Counted from the first letter of the stretch, positions 32,718 through 45,490 are shown. The stretch is DNA of 60,000 nucleotides from Bolinopsis microptera (GCF_026151205.1 NC_087082.1:4321408-4381407); one strand, 5' to 3'. Notes: a model not told the origin generated them from the sequence alone. A program made the numbers and translations.

Positions 32718-34755
32718 ATGAAAATAGTTTTTGGGGTTTTGGCAGTTTGCTTAACTGTCGCAACAGGTGTGTATATTGAGATAAATATTCTATATATTCA
32801 ACATCGTATAAATACAAATATAATAAGTGTAACTATAGAGTTGGTCGTTGAGTCATAGTAATTATATACAACTTTATACTGAGCATAAAATTGTATATAT
32901 GAATGTGACAGCAGAAATTTATAGTAATACTGTAAGTGTAAATTATGAGATTCTGATGAAATTATAAACAAAAATCGATAATTTGATTTTTTGCTTTCGT
33001 AAAAAAAATGAACAATGTCTCATATTGTTCAACATCTTAATTTCAGTCGTTCAAGCTGAGTTGCATTTCTCAATTTATAAAGCTCGTAACGAAAAAGCGT
33101 CTGCCGGAGCCTTGATGGTGTCTATTAATGGAGGGTCAATGGGAAACGTTTGCCAATACACTGGTAATTACTACGAAATTTCTACCTCGACTGGAGAGAA
33201 AATCTGCCAGAATGCAGGATTTGATTCTATGGAAAAGGTGGATTTTATTCGTGACGGTAGATACAATTCCTATAGTTTTATAAGAGAATACTCTTCAAAG
33301 ATGTACAACTTAGTATGGTCGGCTCAGAACACATTTACATACAGAGCATCGTCCTCCTGCTCCAGTTCGAATGGGTACTACTACACTTTTATCTCGTGCC
33401 AATGTGGAGCGGATTTCTACAACTCCACCTCAGGCTGCATGAAGTGTCCTGAAGGTTCCACATCTCCTATCCACTCCCCCATCTGCCATTGTCCAGCAGG
33501 AACTCACTGGACTCAGGGCTACTGTAAACCATGTCCAAATAACACGTACAGCCGTGCTAACTCCACTGAATGTACGGTGTGTCCGTTAGGATCGTACTCC
33601 AGGCCTGGCAGTGAGGTATGTTTGTGTGGGGATGGGTTGTACATGAGTGAGGAAGAGCTGTGTACTCCGTGTGGAAATGGTAATTACAGTTACAGTCAGA
33701 GTAATTATTGTACTGTTTGTCCTGAAGGTTCTTCAGCAGAGCTGTATCAAGGTTACTGTACTTGTCCTGCTGGACAGATATGGGAGTTCAACTTGTCAAG
33801 AGAGAAGGTGAAGCATCTTAACCGAGAGGGACCCATAAACCAGGAGTGGCCCGTGAATGGAGGACTTTTGCCAGGGGAGCAGGCAGGATTTTGCACAGAT
33901 TGTGTACCTGGCTACTACAGCAAAGTAAACAGCACACAATGCACGAAGTGTCCTGATCACTCCACCTCGCCCTCCAACTCCTCACGGTGTAACTGTGAAC
34001 CTGGGTACAGGTGGGTGGAGCAGAACCACGCTGTTAGTAACCACACTGTTAGTAACCAAACTGTTAGTAACCAAACTGTTAGTAACCAAACTGTTAGTAA
34101 CCACACCACACACAACCACACAATCACCACTCTTCACGACTTCTGTGAGATCTGTCCGGAGAACCACTACAGCCAGTTTGGAGCCCTAAACTGCACTCAG
34201 TGTCCTCACTTCAAAGCAGCTACCCCCGGCTCGGAGTACTGCTACAGGTGTACTTTAGGGGAGTACTGGGAGAATCACACCTGTATCCAGTGTCCTGAGC
34301 ACTTGTTCGGAGATGGGGTTCACTGTAATAAGTGTCCAGAAGGGTTCAAGGTTCTGCTGGGGTTTTGTTACTGGTCAGGGGATGATGGTGAAGTAGTTGT
34401 TGCAGAGCAAGCTGTTGGCATGAACAAAGTTGCGGAATCTTCCTCTGCCAGTTACTTTGGTGCGGTGTTAACTTCGGTTCTGCTTTTCTTCGGGTACTCA
34501 AAGCGAGATGTTTTGAAGCAGCTTCTCAAGGGTCTGACGTGTAAATTGAGTGTAAAAGGAACAGTGCAGGAGGGGATTCAAGTGGATGTGGGCTTTAATG
34601 ATTTGAGGGGGAGACTAGGTGAGCAAGAGGTAGTAAATGAGGATGAAGGAGAGTTGACGGAGGATGAGGATTGCTGCTGTGTTACGTCGCCAGCTGCACA
34701 AATGGGGGAGAATCTTTACAGCGAACAGATTTACGAAGATATTAGTGATATTTAG
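32718..34755 (+). CDS. Receptor-like membrane protein with SRCR-like domain and ephrin-receptor-type Cys-rich repeats
   Basis: Exon 1 (32718-32766) codes for the signal peptide MKIVFGVLAVCLTVAT; exon 2 (33047-34755) the rest. The intron is GT-AG, phase 1, and joins to ..VATVVQAELHF. The product is 585 residues. Residues about 20-135 have an SRCR-like outline (GGSMGNVCQ, GEKICQNAGF, SSCSSSNG..ISC). About 135-455 are repeated C-x2-CP-x-G-x2-S/T..C-x-C modules (CPEGSTSPIHSPICHCPAG, CPNNTYSRANSTECTVCPLG) like the GCC2/GCC3 (ephrin-receptor/TNFR-like) family. A short hydrophobic segment near 482-500 (YFGAVLTSVLLFFGY) is followed by a cytoplasmic tail of about 85 residues that is acidic, has CCC and ends with YSEQIYEDISDI, a potential SH2-binding YxxI. 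Function unknown; cell-surface recognition is plausible. Confidence 0.85.
34028..34102 (+). repeat. 15-bp coding minisatellite giving N-glycosylation sites
   Basis: GTTAGTAACCAAACT-type units repeat five times in frame, coding for VSNQT/VSNHT. Each unit creates an N-x-T sequon, so the array is a cluster of predicted N-glycans between two Cys-rich modules of the receptor-like protein. Confidence 0.9.
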
Positions 34756-35493
34756 CGGTCAAAGCACGGCCGACAAAGTACGTATATATACATTATACGC
34801 TGCGATTTTGATTTTGGTGTTTCCGTTAATTACGAATTTGTATGGTTTAGCGGGTTAGGTGTTGATTTGGAGGGACTTTATTGTTCAGGGGACCACTGAT
34901 TATCATCTGAATCTTAAGAATGTTATTTAAGAATTTTGTAGTTCGAGTAAGCCCATATTTGTGTTTCCATTTTGGAGAATGGAATTGAAAACATGTTTTC
35001 TAATTGAGACTAAAACAAATGTCAGACTTAACCGCACGCGCATTATGCAATATACATAATTGTGAAAGAAGGACCTTATAACATATTTACATTGGTAACA
35101 ATTATACTGCGCGTTCGCGCGCTTGAGGACCGATAAAGTGCCATGATATTGCATATCTTGGTAATTAACGATGCATAAATGATAAACCATCTCCTTTCAC
35201 TATTATATGCTATACAATTAACGACAAGCAGCTACGAGATTGATTATTAAACCCTGATTTACCGTAACTCATCCCTGATCACTTTCTCCCCTATTCCTAA
35301 AATTGTGGGGAAATTTGTAAAGTTTTAGGTGGATTGTTGATATCACCTGAATATTTGAAATACGGCAAGCAATTATGAATGGTGAAGCAAGTTTTTAATA
35401 TAAGCAGTAAATAATTTAAGCAATAAGGCTCATAACTCTTCTTATTTAGGTGCTTGTGGACCATTACCCCATATTAATATTATCGGGATTCGG
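34756..35493. other. Noncoding sequence downstream of the receptor gene
   Basis: No convincing gene. A CGCG-rich spot (TGCGCGTTCGCGCGC) lies near 35107. Confidence 0.4.
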
Positions 35494-35623
35494 GAACCAG
35501 TACTGCAGTCGGATCACATGGTTTCTGTCCGCACAGTAATAGTGGACTGATTACTGTCATGTGCGGACAGTCACAGAGACAGTTTCTCAGTGAGAGAGAA
35601 ACCATGTAATCCGACTGGGGTTC
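35494..35623. repeat. ~130-bp MITE-like hairpin
   Basis: Outer arms CAGTCGGATCACATGGTTTCT (35506-35526) and about 35596-35616 are inverted complements with one mismatch, flanked by GAACC..GGTTC. Inner arms CTGTCCGCACAGTAAT (35525-35540) and ATTACTGTCATGTGCGGACAG (35550-35570) form a second stem, so nearly the whole unit can fold. This is typical of a short inverted-repeat transposon; I see no clear target duplication. Confidence 0.7.
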
Positions 35624-36532
35624 AAAAGTAAAACCCCGATTTACTGATTACCAGCTGTAGATCATGTATATTTTACTTTCCCCAAACAATGTATGTAATT
35701 AATTTTTACCAATTGACAAAGTCAAAACGAAGTTTTGTTTTACACATCAACAATGAAAGCAATATATTTTCGAGCGTGCTAAATCACTCTACACTGAAAG
35801 ATTTTCTAAAAGGGAAGTTGCAGTTGAAATCTCAAATCGTCCTGGTTAATCGATGTACTACTATTAGTATTACTATTATAAATTATTTAACATAGTGATT
35901 AGTGATAGATTCCAAATCACCCCACATGACATCTGGGTTAAAATGTTTCCCTGACGAGTTATAAGTAATTATCGGCGAATTAAATCTGGATTTTAAAGCA
36001 AATGCTTGAGTAAGGAATTGGGTTAGGGTGAGGGTATAAATACTAATAGGGTTGGGATCAAGGCAGAGGGTTTTGAATCATTCGTCAGAGCCATGAGAGG
36101 ACATGTTTAATTTTAACTTAAATTTAGTCACGAGATAGTACAGTGTAAAGTGATTTATCTTCCGTATATTTAATCGATGGAAAATTCAACTATCCAATAA
36201 ATTAGAAAGTTTATAAAACTCACAAATCAGATAATATCAACTTCCGAAAAGAGCCCATATATAATTTACGGCCGAAACAATCTCTGTCAACTCTGAAAAA
36301 TAAAGAAAATCTAAAATCAAGTTGAAAATCCGGTAACTGTAGATGATCACATGGATTTAAAATATCGAAATCAGCATTTATTGAACTGCTGATAATGTGG
36401 ATTACAATGCAATTCTTGACTGACAATAAATCAATAAATTTTACAACAAAGTTTCGAGAAATAATCCAGTTAAAAGAAATAGAGATGACCCTTCTTTTTT
36501 GTTTTTTAGACCCCCGCCGGCCCTTTTTATGG
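35624..36532. other. AT-rich noncoding; probable 3' UTR of the coiled-coil gene
   Basis: The minus-strand coiled-coil gene stops at 36533, so its 3' untranslated region extends into this interval. No other feature is supported. Confidence 0.4.
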
Positions 36533-39500
36533 TCATGGAAAGGATTGATTTTGATCAATCTGACGGTGGTCGTCAATTTTTGGTAGTTTTCCAATGGCCG
36601 ATCGTTTTGGCTTCTCGAATTCAATGTTAAGGAGATCTGAAAGTTTTGGAGCATTTTTGTCCAAATATGAATGATGGCTAAGATTTGGTGCAAGTTTCTT
36701 CGAGTAGTTCTGTCGAGCACTAGGAGGGTTTTTCTTTGTCTCGAAATGTGGAATCAAGTTCTGCGTAACGATTGGCAGAAATGATCGTTTCTCAGGTTCA
36801 CCAAGAACCACCCATTGGTCTATGTTAGTATTACTTTTCGATAGATCGAACCTGAAAATTATTTAGTGACGATTAACTCAAAACAGCATATGATATCATG
36901 TTGTTGTCTATGATAAATCGGCGGTAGGCTTTATGAATCTATATTAATATCATCTCGGCATCTCGCCCGTTATTGAGCTCAATCTCATATTATTACTATT
37001 AGATCTGGAGGAATCATAGATAGAAAAAAAAAAGCTTCTGAAGATATCAAAAATATTTTCGCAACTGTTTAGTGTTTACAGTGTTTACAGTCCTCTTAAA
37101 CATGATTTCGATACCACTTACATTTCTTCTTTAGCAACACTTGGATTCAGTTCAACTTTGGATCCTTCCTGTTTTTTCTCATTTGATCTCTTAGAGTACA
37201 GAGTTTTAGAGGTTAGTGGAACTTCCATAACTGTCAAAGAGCCAGACCCCTTCAAATCGTCGACAGACGTAACGTTATAGTCCTCTAGAGAAGCTCGAAC
37301 CTACACCAAACAAATGGAATGATAGCGATGATTAAACCAGCTGATTTCTCGAATATTTATTATGATCGGACACCGGCTGATATTTAAAAGTTTAATGTAG
37401 TAAGCTAATGATTGATTAACTTATAAGCATTAGCAACAAGCAAATCCTGTTTGCTGCGTGTTGACGATAGTCATAAGATAATTTTTAGTCCCCAACTTCA
37501 TCAACAGGTTTTAAAACGTTTTGTGCTCCGGAAGCTGCGATATTTGTTTAATTTTCTCTCATCAAAGGGAACAATGTTCTTCACTCGGTGTCCCATAACA
37601 ATTTATACAATTTACAACGGTTGATTTTCTCGATAGGAATTTAGAAGTTCAGAACAATCTAGAATAAAGCGTACTCACCCGTTCGTCGTGACGTGCCATT
37701 TTGTTTTTGTATCGGATGTTCTCAGGTGCATAATGCTTTGTGGTTGCGAGAGGAGAGCCAGGTCCGAGTATATCACCGACTTCTAGGTTCGTTTGATGAA
37801 CTTTTGTTTGTCGAGTCCTAAAAGTTGAAATTGGAGTCAAATTAGGGACCCTTCACATACTACGTAATCACTTTTCAGCCAATTTGTAACCCCCCCCCCT
37901 TCCCCCCTCTGTAATCAGTTTTACACATAGCTTTTGTGTCAAAATTACACTAGCGTAATCATTGGACCCCCCCCCCCCATCCCCCCTCGGCTGATTACGT
38001 AATATGTGAACGACCCCTTATCAGCATCTCTAATAGTAATAGCAAGCGATATATCGGAAATTTTTAACATTTATAGTGATCAATGAATTAAAGTCTTCTT
38101 GCTATAAACTAACATTAAAATCAAGATCTTAGTTTTTAAACTTTATGAAGGAGTCATCTCCTTTAAATTGCCAACCTGGGCTGTCCAAGTGAGTTGCTCG
38201 GAAGACCCTTTATCACCCCCTGATTACTGTTCAGATTTATCAGATCCAACAAATCCTTGACTTTCATTACCCCTCGCTTCACTTTGTTTATGTACTGCTT
38301 CTTTCCCATAGTGTCATGCGTCGGCTGTATCAACTTCAGGTACTCTAATTTTATCTGCAATGGCAACAGCACTGATGAAGTTACAACATATTATATGTGT
38401 TTAACAGAGTTATAAAATACCTTAAAATCAGGTCACTCTTGTTTTTATCAAAAATCTAACAATGAATACGAGCTAAGGCTGACCTCCTTGGGCATAACTT
38501 GATCAACTATCTCAGTGAAGGACCGATCATCTGCTATTATATCATTCTTTTTCTTGCCAGCAGACAGGGCACCTAACCGCAGATTTGCTATCACTTCTTC
38601 TATTTTTCCTATCGGCATCTCTCTCCTAAAAATGATTTGTTGAGGTGAAACTTCATTTCATATGCAGGAATTCTAAAAACCCACTACGTTCGCGTTCCTC
38701 GAAATATAAACAATGACATACGAACCTGCATTTTCTAATGTAATGGGTAAATCATAAGGTTACCTGCTACAAAACTTACTTGATGGGTTTTGTTTTCTTC
38801 CGGGAAATTTTCCTTGGAGATGTCCTGGCGATTGGCTCCGGCGTGGTAGTCAAAGGCATCATAAAGTTATTGAACGATCCGATTTGTTGGTTGGTTAACT
38901 CTGGGTAAGGTTGGGCACCTGGAAGCGTGGAGATACGGTTTTGTGGCATTGAAGTTTCTGGAAGGAGGGATTTCACTGGATCCAACTCAGGGTCGAACAA
39001 CTGAAATGGAATATTGGAAGACAAGCGTAACACTGGAATAACGAGTGACAAAAACGTTATCTGAATGCCAGTTCAAGCAGCGACAGAAACACCGCCGCAG
39101 AAATTTAAATAACATTATCATAAACATTAAACAAGTATTCAGAAAACGATCAATTTGTAACTCGGAACCTTAATTTGGATCATTGAGCCTGTCAGTTAAA
39201 ATGTTTTTGAGAGCATTACATATCTGAAGCTGATAAGACAGGAATCCAATTAACATTTACTAGAAACAGGCTAATATTGCTTTGCTAACGCTTACGAGCG
39301 AGCCGCATATAAGCATAAAATAAGAGTTTAAAATGTGAAAGTCAAGACAAATGTACACCTACCACTTAACAGTAACACATAGAGCAAAATAACATGAGAC
39401 AATTCACTAAGAATTGTAAAGTATTATGATAATATGATAATTACTACCATTTACAACATATTCAAGAAATGAAGCATAATTTTCAAATCGAGCATGAAAC

Positions 39501-42500
39501 TCTTCTGTAATTACAACAGTATATCAATCATGTATCCATGATTTTCTTGATTTGGCAAAACGTTAAATTACAGTACAGCGCCGAGACACAAATTAAAAGT
39601 AAAGTTTCTGATGAAAAAGCAAAAAAGCAAGTTTTAAACACCTGCTGAACCCATGACTTTAATATCTTTATCCAATCATCAGAATCAACAAATACATGCT
39701 CGAACCGTGGGAAATCATCTTTAAATGTGGTTACAGAGCAAAATAGGCCATTATGTCTCATGGTAATGTTATTAGAATTAAAATAATTATGCCTGGCCCT
39801 TACGTGATGTTATTAAAATTGTGATATTCATGATTCATGCATGCCCCGGCGCTGAGAGACTCCTCATATTATTATCATATCTAGCTCTTCGATCTATATT
39901 TGTGTGATCTTAGCTTGCAATATTGTAATATAAAACTGCATGAAATTGAAACATCTAAACAGCACACCAATACTCAATAGTCAAAACGATATTTTCGTTT
40001 AACCTTTTAATGAAAACTAAAAAGAGATAAAATTGAACTTGTGGATCATATTTTTTATTGGAACATTGAAGATAGGGTCACCGTGCACTACACAACCCTA
40101 TATAACGACTAAGTAAACTGACCTTCATGGCGCTGACATTAAGTTGAGGATATTTTTCCCGAAGGTACTTTGACAAGTTCTCTTGGAAGTATAACTTGTT
40201 CTCGAAGGGTAGAGGAGAGTATTCCGGTCGAGCCTGGGTCGGGGTTACCAGGTACATCCCCAGGTCGACTCCGTATAACATGATGTCAAGAGAGGTCTCC
40301 AGTCCTATAACCTGTAAACGAATCGATGGTAAAATCTGCTACTTTTCAGAACTGAACTTTATTTGTATATGAAATCATAGACTTGCTGACTGGTGGCGAC
40401 TGGGGAGGTAAGTCATATTTTCCTGTCAAGCAATAGAAAAATGCCTGAAAATATGGCTTACAATCCCGACCAGTGCAGTATCCAAGTATATTTCAATTTG
40501 TAGAGGGTTTAAATTGTCAAATACTCAGGGCCGGGTCGGCGTGACCTTTTTTGAACTTTTTGATCTCCGATTTCCCAGTCGGACAATCACACTATCCCAC
40601 AACACCCGTGTTCTGGTGTTCTGCTTAGTGCCCGGGTAAGTATGGGAAGAGGCCTACCTTAGGATGAATTCTGAAAGTAGGACACATTTTGAAGGTACTC
40701 TGAACTTTTTCAATTTCACAGACATTTGTTTTGTCTGACTGTGTCTTAGGAAATTCAAGATTTATCAGCGACAACATTTGAATTTAGGACAGGAATGTTA
40801 AAACGACAAGAAAATAAAGCACGAACGATTCAACATAGATAAAACTTCATCCAATCAAGCTGCATTATGTCAAAGATCTTCACACGCACTGTGATGGCTG
40901 TATCTGCACTTTTGCAATTATTTTAACATTATCGGTCATATTATCAATCACAATTTAGAAATATATTATGAGCTCCAGCACAAATCCTGAGTGTGGTCAT
41001 AAAGCTTGATTATGGACGTAATTCTTTAGTACATATAAATCTTTTGTTAGTACGGGAACATACACTATAATATCTGCTGAAGAGTAATTAGTAGTCGATA
41101 AGGTTTTAAAACCTTGTCGGATAAGGAGTCTGCTCAATAATTGCTTGACATTTCAAAATAAAAAGTCTGAATGTGTACCTTTTGCTCCATTTCAGAGTAT
41201 TGGTTCATGGTCGAAGCTATGTCGGCATCAGCAGTTTCCTGAAATATTATATCAAGATTAGCAGTTAATGCAAAGATTCTGGAAATTCAACTTTTAGCTC
41301 AAAATCTTTTTGAATTTAACTGAAGTCGATTGTTACTATTTGAGCAAGTCATTGTGTCACTCACCATCAAACATCGATGAATATCATTCATAAACTTATT
41401 TCCATATGACAGGAACTCCTTTATTTCTTCCTTAATCTTTGTCAATGTATTTACTGGATCTTCTTCTATGACATTGGGTGTTGAAACCTGAACAGAACTT
41501 TTTTAAATGTAAATTTAAGAGAACAAGTTAGAATCACTTACAAACAGCGGTGGATAAGCTAAAAGCTTGGGTGCTTGGCGTTCGCACCGTTTTTTTCTCA
41601 ACCAAACCTAAATCAGCTTGAACATTAAATTGATTAATTTAAATCCTGCACGATTTAGTTGTGTAGTAATCGTATATAAAACAAAATTTACCCGTTTAAA
41701 ACTAGGTGGTTCTGGCTCTTCATTGACAGCTTCCTTAAACTTAACCCGTCGCTTTGGCTTCTTAACCTTTTTCTTTTTCTGCTTAGCTTTTCTTTCAGCT
41801 GCAAGATCAGCTGGTGTTTGAGCCTTCTCTTCTATTTCCATTTCAGAGTCGGATTCGGACGATTCCTCAGGCGGCGACTCAATTTTATTTTCCGAAGGTG
41901 GCTTGGGTTCATTGGCACCCTTATCTTTATTCTTCATTCTTTCTGCTCTTAATTTCTCACGATCCTTTTTCCTCACAAAAGATTTCAGACTTGCCACCAT
42001 AGAATCTGCTCGATGCTGTTTTCGTTTATCGATTTCTTCCTGGGTAATCTTGGGACCTTCATCATCCTCGACTGCATCTTCCTCCTCAGAAAGCTCAGAG
42101 GAATCAGTATTTGGTGGCTGATCAAATTCGTCTTCCTGCTTTTCTTTTACCAATTTCGATACTTTCTTTTTTGTCTTACGTTTGACTGCCTTGGGGGGAA
42201 TAATTTCCTCTTGTGATATAACCTCTTCTTCAACAACCTCTGTTTTTTGCTGATCTTCTTTTGGAGATTCATCATTTGAACTTTCTTCACTGTCTTCACC
42301 TTCGCTGGATGAAATTATCATTATGGTCTGAGTGTTTTTTGTAGACATCCTAGGCCTCACTGATTGTCTTCTGACAGTATTAAGTGAATTTTTTGTTTTA
42401 TTCAATTGTGCTTTTAAACAATCGTTTTCCTTTTTAAAATTATCCAATTCCTTGCCATCTTGCATCGTTATCATGGAAACCATGGCCGATCCCCTTCTCT

Positions 42501-44420
42501 TATCATCGATTGTATTCCTCCGCTTACCTTCTGCAGTACTACCCTTATTATTGTATGAGTTGCTGTCCCCAAAAAGAGTTGAGGACAATCCACCAAGAGA
42601 ATACGTATCATCAGTGTCGAGTTTGACTAAAGGGTGGTGTGAAGCAATTTCCGTGTTTTTCATATTCTCCTGGTCTTTTATCGCGCTTTTATATTTTGAT
42701 TCCAAGGATGTTAATTCTTCTTTATATTCTTCATTTTCCAACTCAAGATTATCTAGCTTGGCGATTAAATCCTTGTTTTCACCGTCGAGGACATGGATTT
42801 TCTCCTGATAGTTATCTATCAGCTCCATCTCCAATGAGATCCCGCCCCGCCTTAATTGTCGGTTGATATCGTCACTGTTAGCACCATGTCCATTGTTCTG
42901 GAGATGCTTAACATCACCTAGTTCATCTAGAGCCTTGTCCAACTTTTGAACCTTTTTATGCATTGATTCCTTAAATTGCTTATCCAATTTTGAAAGCCTC
43001 TGCTTTAAAAAGCTGTTTTCGTTAGCGAGTTCGTCATTAACAGCCTCTAATTCTTTCACATTTCTGAATAGTACTCCAGTGCGTTTTGTGGTTCTCTCCA
43101 GTGCAATGATATGCGAGTTGATGTGTTCAACTGCTTCAGCCAGTTGCATATCCAACAACGCTTTTTCGATCTCAGAGGCCTCACTATCTTTTATCATGTT
43201 CACCACATTATCGATCCGATTTCTCCAAACAGCAAGTACCTCAGTACCGTTCTGGGTATTATCCACGATTATTTTCTTTTTCATTAACTCGCTTTCTAAA
43301 TTTTTCTTTTGTGCGATAAGTTTTTGGGTGGACATGCCATTGTTTTGAAAGTCCACTATCTTATGATTGATAAATTTAATCTTAGATATGATATCTTTTG
43401 CCTGTTCGATGTGACCAGAGAGACTATCTCCTCCTTCTAAATCTAATGATGACTCCAACTCCTCCAGCTCATCCATGAATTCGTCTGTGCAGTTATCGAA
43501 CCACTTTTCTAGAGTAGAAAGTATGTTTTCACGTTCTATTGCCAGTCTCTGTGAATAAAGGACAAATGATAATAATATTGTGAATAGTTTTGGGGTTAAC
43601 TATGCTATAATTTTTACACAATAGCTAGACTATGATCAGATATGTGTTAACTTACAAACGCTGACGTAGGGGGCTGGGGGAAGGTTGTCTAAAACATGTG
43701 AAATCTTGATAAAGTAATTATACGTGATTTTACTTGGTGGACGAATTTAATTGGGAAACATATACTTTTAGAAGATCCTGACCTTATAATCTTCAAGCAC
43801 GCTCTTGATCTGAACTTTCAGTATAGGACTATCAATTTCATCCAAATGATCTTCGACTTCGTTAATGTGTTCTAAATATAGTTTGGCGGCGATATCCTCG
43901 TAACTGTGAAGAGTCTGAGCCATGCGCCCAGTGATGAGCCGTAAATCAAGATTAAGTTCACCCTCTTGATCTCCACTGCGATTTATCATGGAATGTCCCA
44001 TTACCGTCAACTGAAAGCATTGTATACATTTTCAAGGAGACAGTAATGATGGTAAGACGGTTTCGAGTTGACTATTTAGTACTCGATACATTTGATACAA
44101 AGTGTTATCTTTTCCTAATTAGAATTTTGTAGACGTAGTACGTACCCTTTATAATGAAAAATAAAGTCCGGTTAACTTTACTACACACGAGACACCGTAT
44201 AAGCTACAAAATAAAAACAGTCTGACAAGAAAAGAAAGGTTTTCTTTGACATTTGAGTGCACATTACCGGATTTTGAAGGTTGGGGGACCTCATGGGTTG
44301 ACTGAATTTCATCGGTGGAGACTTCATGCCTGGACGTCTGATGGTGCCCTTATCCGGAGAAGTTGGAGAACATCTCGGAGACATGTTGGACGAGTGCTTC
44401 GTTGGAGATGGAGTCTTCAT
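36533..44420 (-). CDS. Large coiled-coil protein, ~1,320 residues, about 15 exons
   Basis: Exons in transcript order: 44420-44268, 44010-43783, 43688-43656 (33 nt), 43548-41692, 41607-41542, 41487-41365, 41238-41179, 40311-40123, 39718-39642, 39000-38780, 38625-38484, 38354-38176, 37817-37679, 37300-37122, 36851-36533. All have AG/GT borders and phases agree, except the exon at 39718, whose upstream partner is one base out of phase; a small exon may be missed between 39718 and 40123. The N-terminus is Ser/Pro-rich and basic (MKTPSPTKHSSNMSPRCSPT). The 619-codon exon is heptad-rich (about 43480-42600), then acidic/Ser (SSEGEDSEESSNDE) and Lys-rich (KKKKVKKPKRRVKF). The C-terminal exons carry Pro- and Lys-rich linkers. 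No family recognised with confidence; length, coiled coil and basic linkers suggest a cytoskeletal or ciliary role, which is only a guess. Confidence 0.75.
37845..38017. mobile_element. MITE with TTA target duplication in an intron of the coiled-coil gene
   Basis: Ends GGGACCCTTCACATACTACG (37845) and, inverted, GGGGTCGTTCACATATTACG (ending 38017) form ~26-bp inverted repeats. TTA flanks both sides (37842-37844 and 38018-38020). A 3-bp TTA duplication fits PIF/Harbinger-type elements. The interior carries two poly-C tracts followed by TCCCCCCTC-type sequence, themselves a near direct repeat. Confidence 0.75.
38163..38175 (-). other. Possible alternative 3' end of the coiled-coil gene (unspliced stop)
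   Basis: The donor assumed after 38176 is weak (CCCAG|GTTGGC). If it is not used, the frame reads on for four residues (..QPRLAI) to TAA at 38163-38165 and the protein ends there, losing about 210 residues. The phase match to the next exon (AG|G ACT CGA) favours splicing. Confidence 0.4.
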
Positions 44421-44743
44421 TTTTCAATTGATTCTGAGGATTCTTTTCGAATGTCAAAATTTGTTCAACAAGCAAAACTCACAATTACCCTAAAAATTAC
44501 ATAAACGGACTAAGTTGATTCAGTGCTGGATTGTTCAGGTTTTCTATTAAATACTTTTCAAATTTTACAGAGTACAGCAATAAATGAATATAAAATAGAA
44601 TCGTTCAAAATATTGCCCCCATCTGTAAAATAAGATTGGTACCCAAACACGGTAAACACATAGTGAACTATGTTTGCAGTCTGCAATTACTTGGACCCAA
44701 TACATAAAATTAATTCAAATCCAAAACTTATTGAAAAACTGAC
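44421..44743. promoter_or_regulatory. Upstream region of the coiled-coil gene
   Basis: Short noncoding interval between the first coding exon and a LINE fragment. The promoter and 5' untranslated region should lie here if no upstream noncoding exon exists. I see no distinct TATA motif. Confidence 0.3.
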
Positions 44744-45107
44744 TTAACTTGATGACACAATAGACAGCCTGTCGAGGTGGCAACGTCTTAGTCGAGAAGT
44801 GCCATGATATAAAGAGAGATAGTGAGGCAGCGATACAGGAATTAAACTGTTTAAAACTTTGTGGAAAAAAATAAGATCATTTAAGTCAAACTTTTGAGGT
44901 AAAGGGAGAATGTCGACAAGCTTGCACTTTTTGACATATTGCTCAGGTGGGTAGCTGCGGCCTTCTTCAGATAAAATCCATTTAATACCTCTCTTTTGGA
45001 GACTTTCTAATTTATCACTAAGTGATTTATTACAAGGGCGCCAGATTATGGAGCAATTTTCGAATTTGCTACGAACAAGGGAAAGGTAAAGGGCCCGGAG
45101 ACGTAAT
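44744..45107 (-). pseudogene. LINE reverse-transcriptase C-terminal fragment
   Basis: Reading minus from 45107: RLRALYLSLVRSKFENCSII, then WRPCNKSLSDKLESLQKRGI, KWIL, YPPEQYVKKCKLVDILPLPQ and NDLIFFHKVLNS. The LVRS.FE.CS..WRP block followed by LE..QKR.+KWI and LDILPL is the conserved region after the thumb of Jockey/CR1-group LINE ORF2 proteins. It is cut at both ends (TAA upstream, TAA at 44744-44746). Confidence 0.8.
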
Positions 45108-45490
45108 TATGACCAATGACAATAATTATGATCAATAAAAATACAATGTATAATAAAAATAGACAATGTCTACCTTATAATAGAGTTGCCATATGTTTGT
45201 AATATATAACATATACTCTTAAGAGTTAAGATGCCTTGATAACATTGAACTGGATCAGGAAAAATCATTTTTCATCTTTATTTTGTATGTTCATTGCGAG
45301 TCCTGTTTACTCACAATTTTATTTTGATGGGTAGGGATCGGTAAAGGGGTAAAGTCTCGAACTCAGTTAGGTCATTTTCATAGTATCATTTCTACACGTG
45401 TTGATCTCCTGGATAGAGTAACAATTAAAAATCAGCATGCAAACATATTCAATTGCAGGGATATTATCTATAGAATGCACAAATAATAGT
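45108..45490. other. No recognised feature
   Basis: AT-rich sequence with no gene or repeat that I can support. Confidence 0.4.

Noticed and set aside
42332-42808. 158-codon plus-strand ORF (MFFVDILGLTDCLLTV..)
   Set aside because: Antisense shadow of the 619-codon coiled-coil exon; hydrophobic only because it is the complement of Lys/Glu-rich codons.
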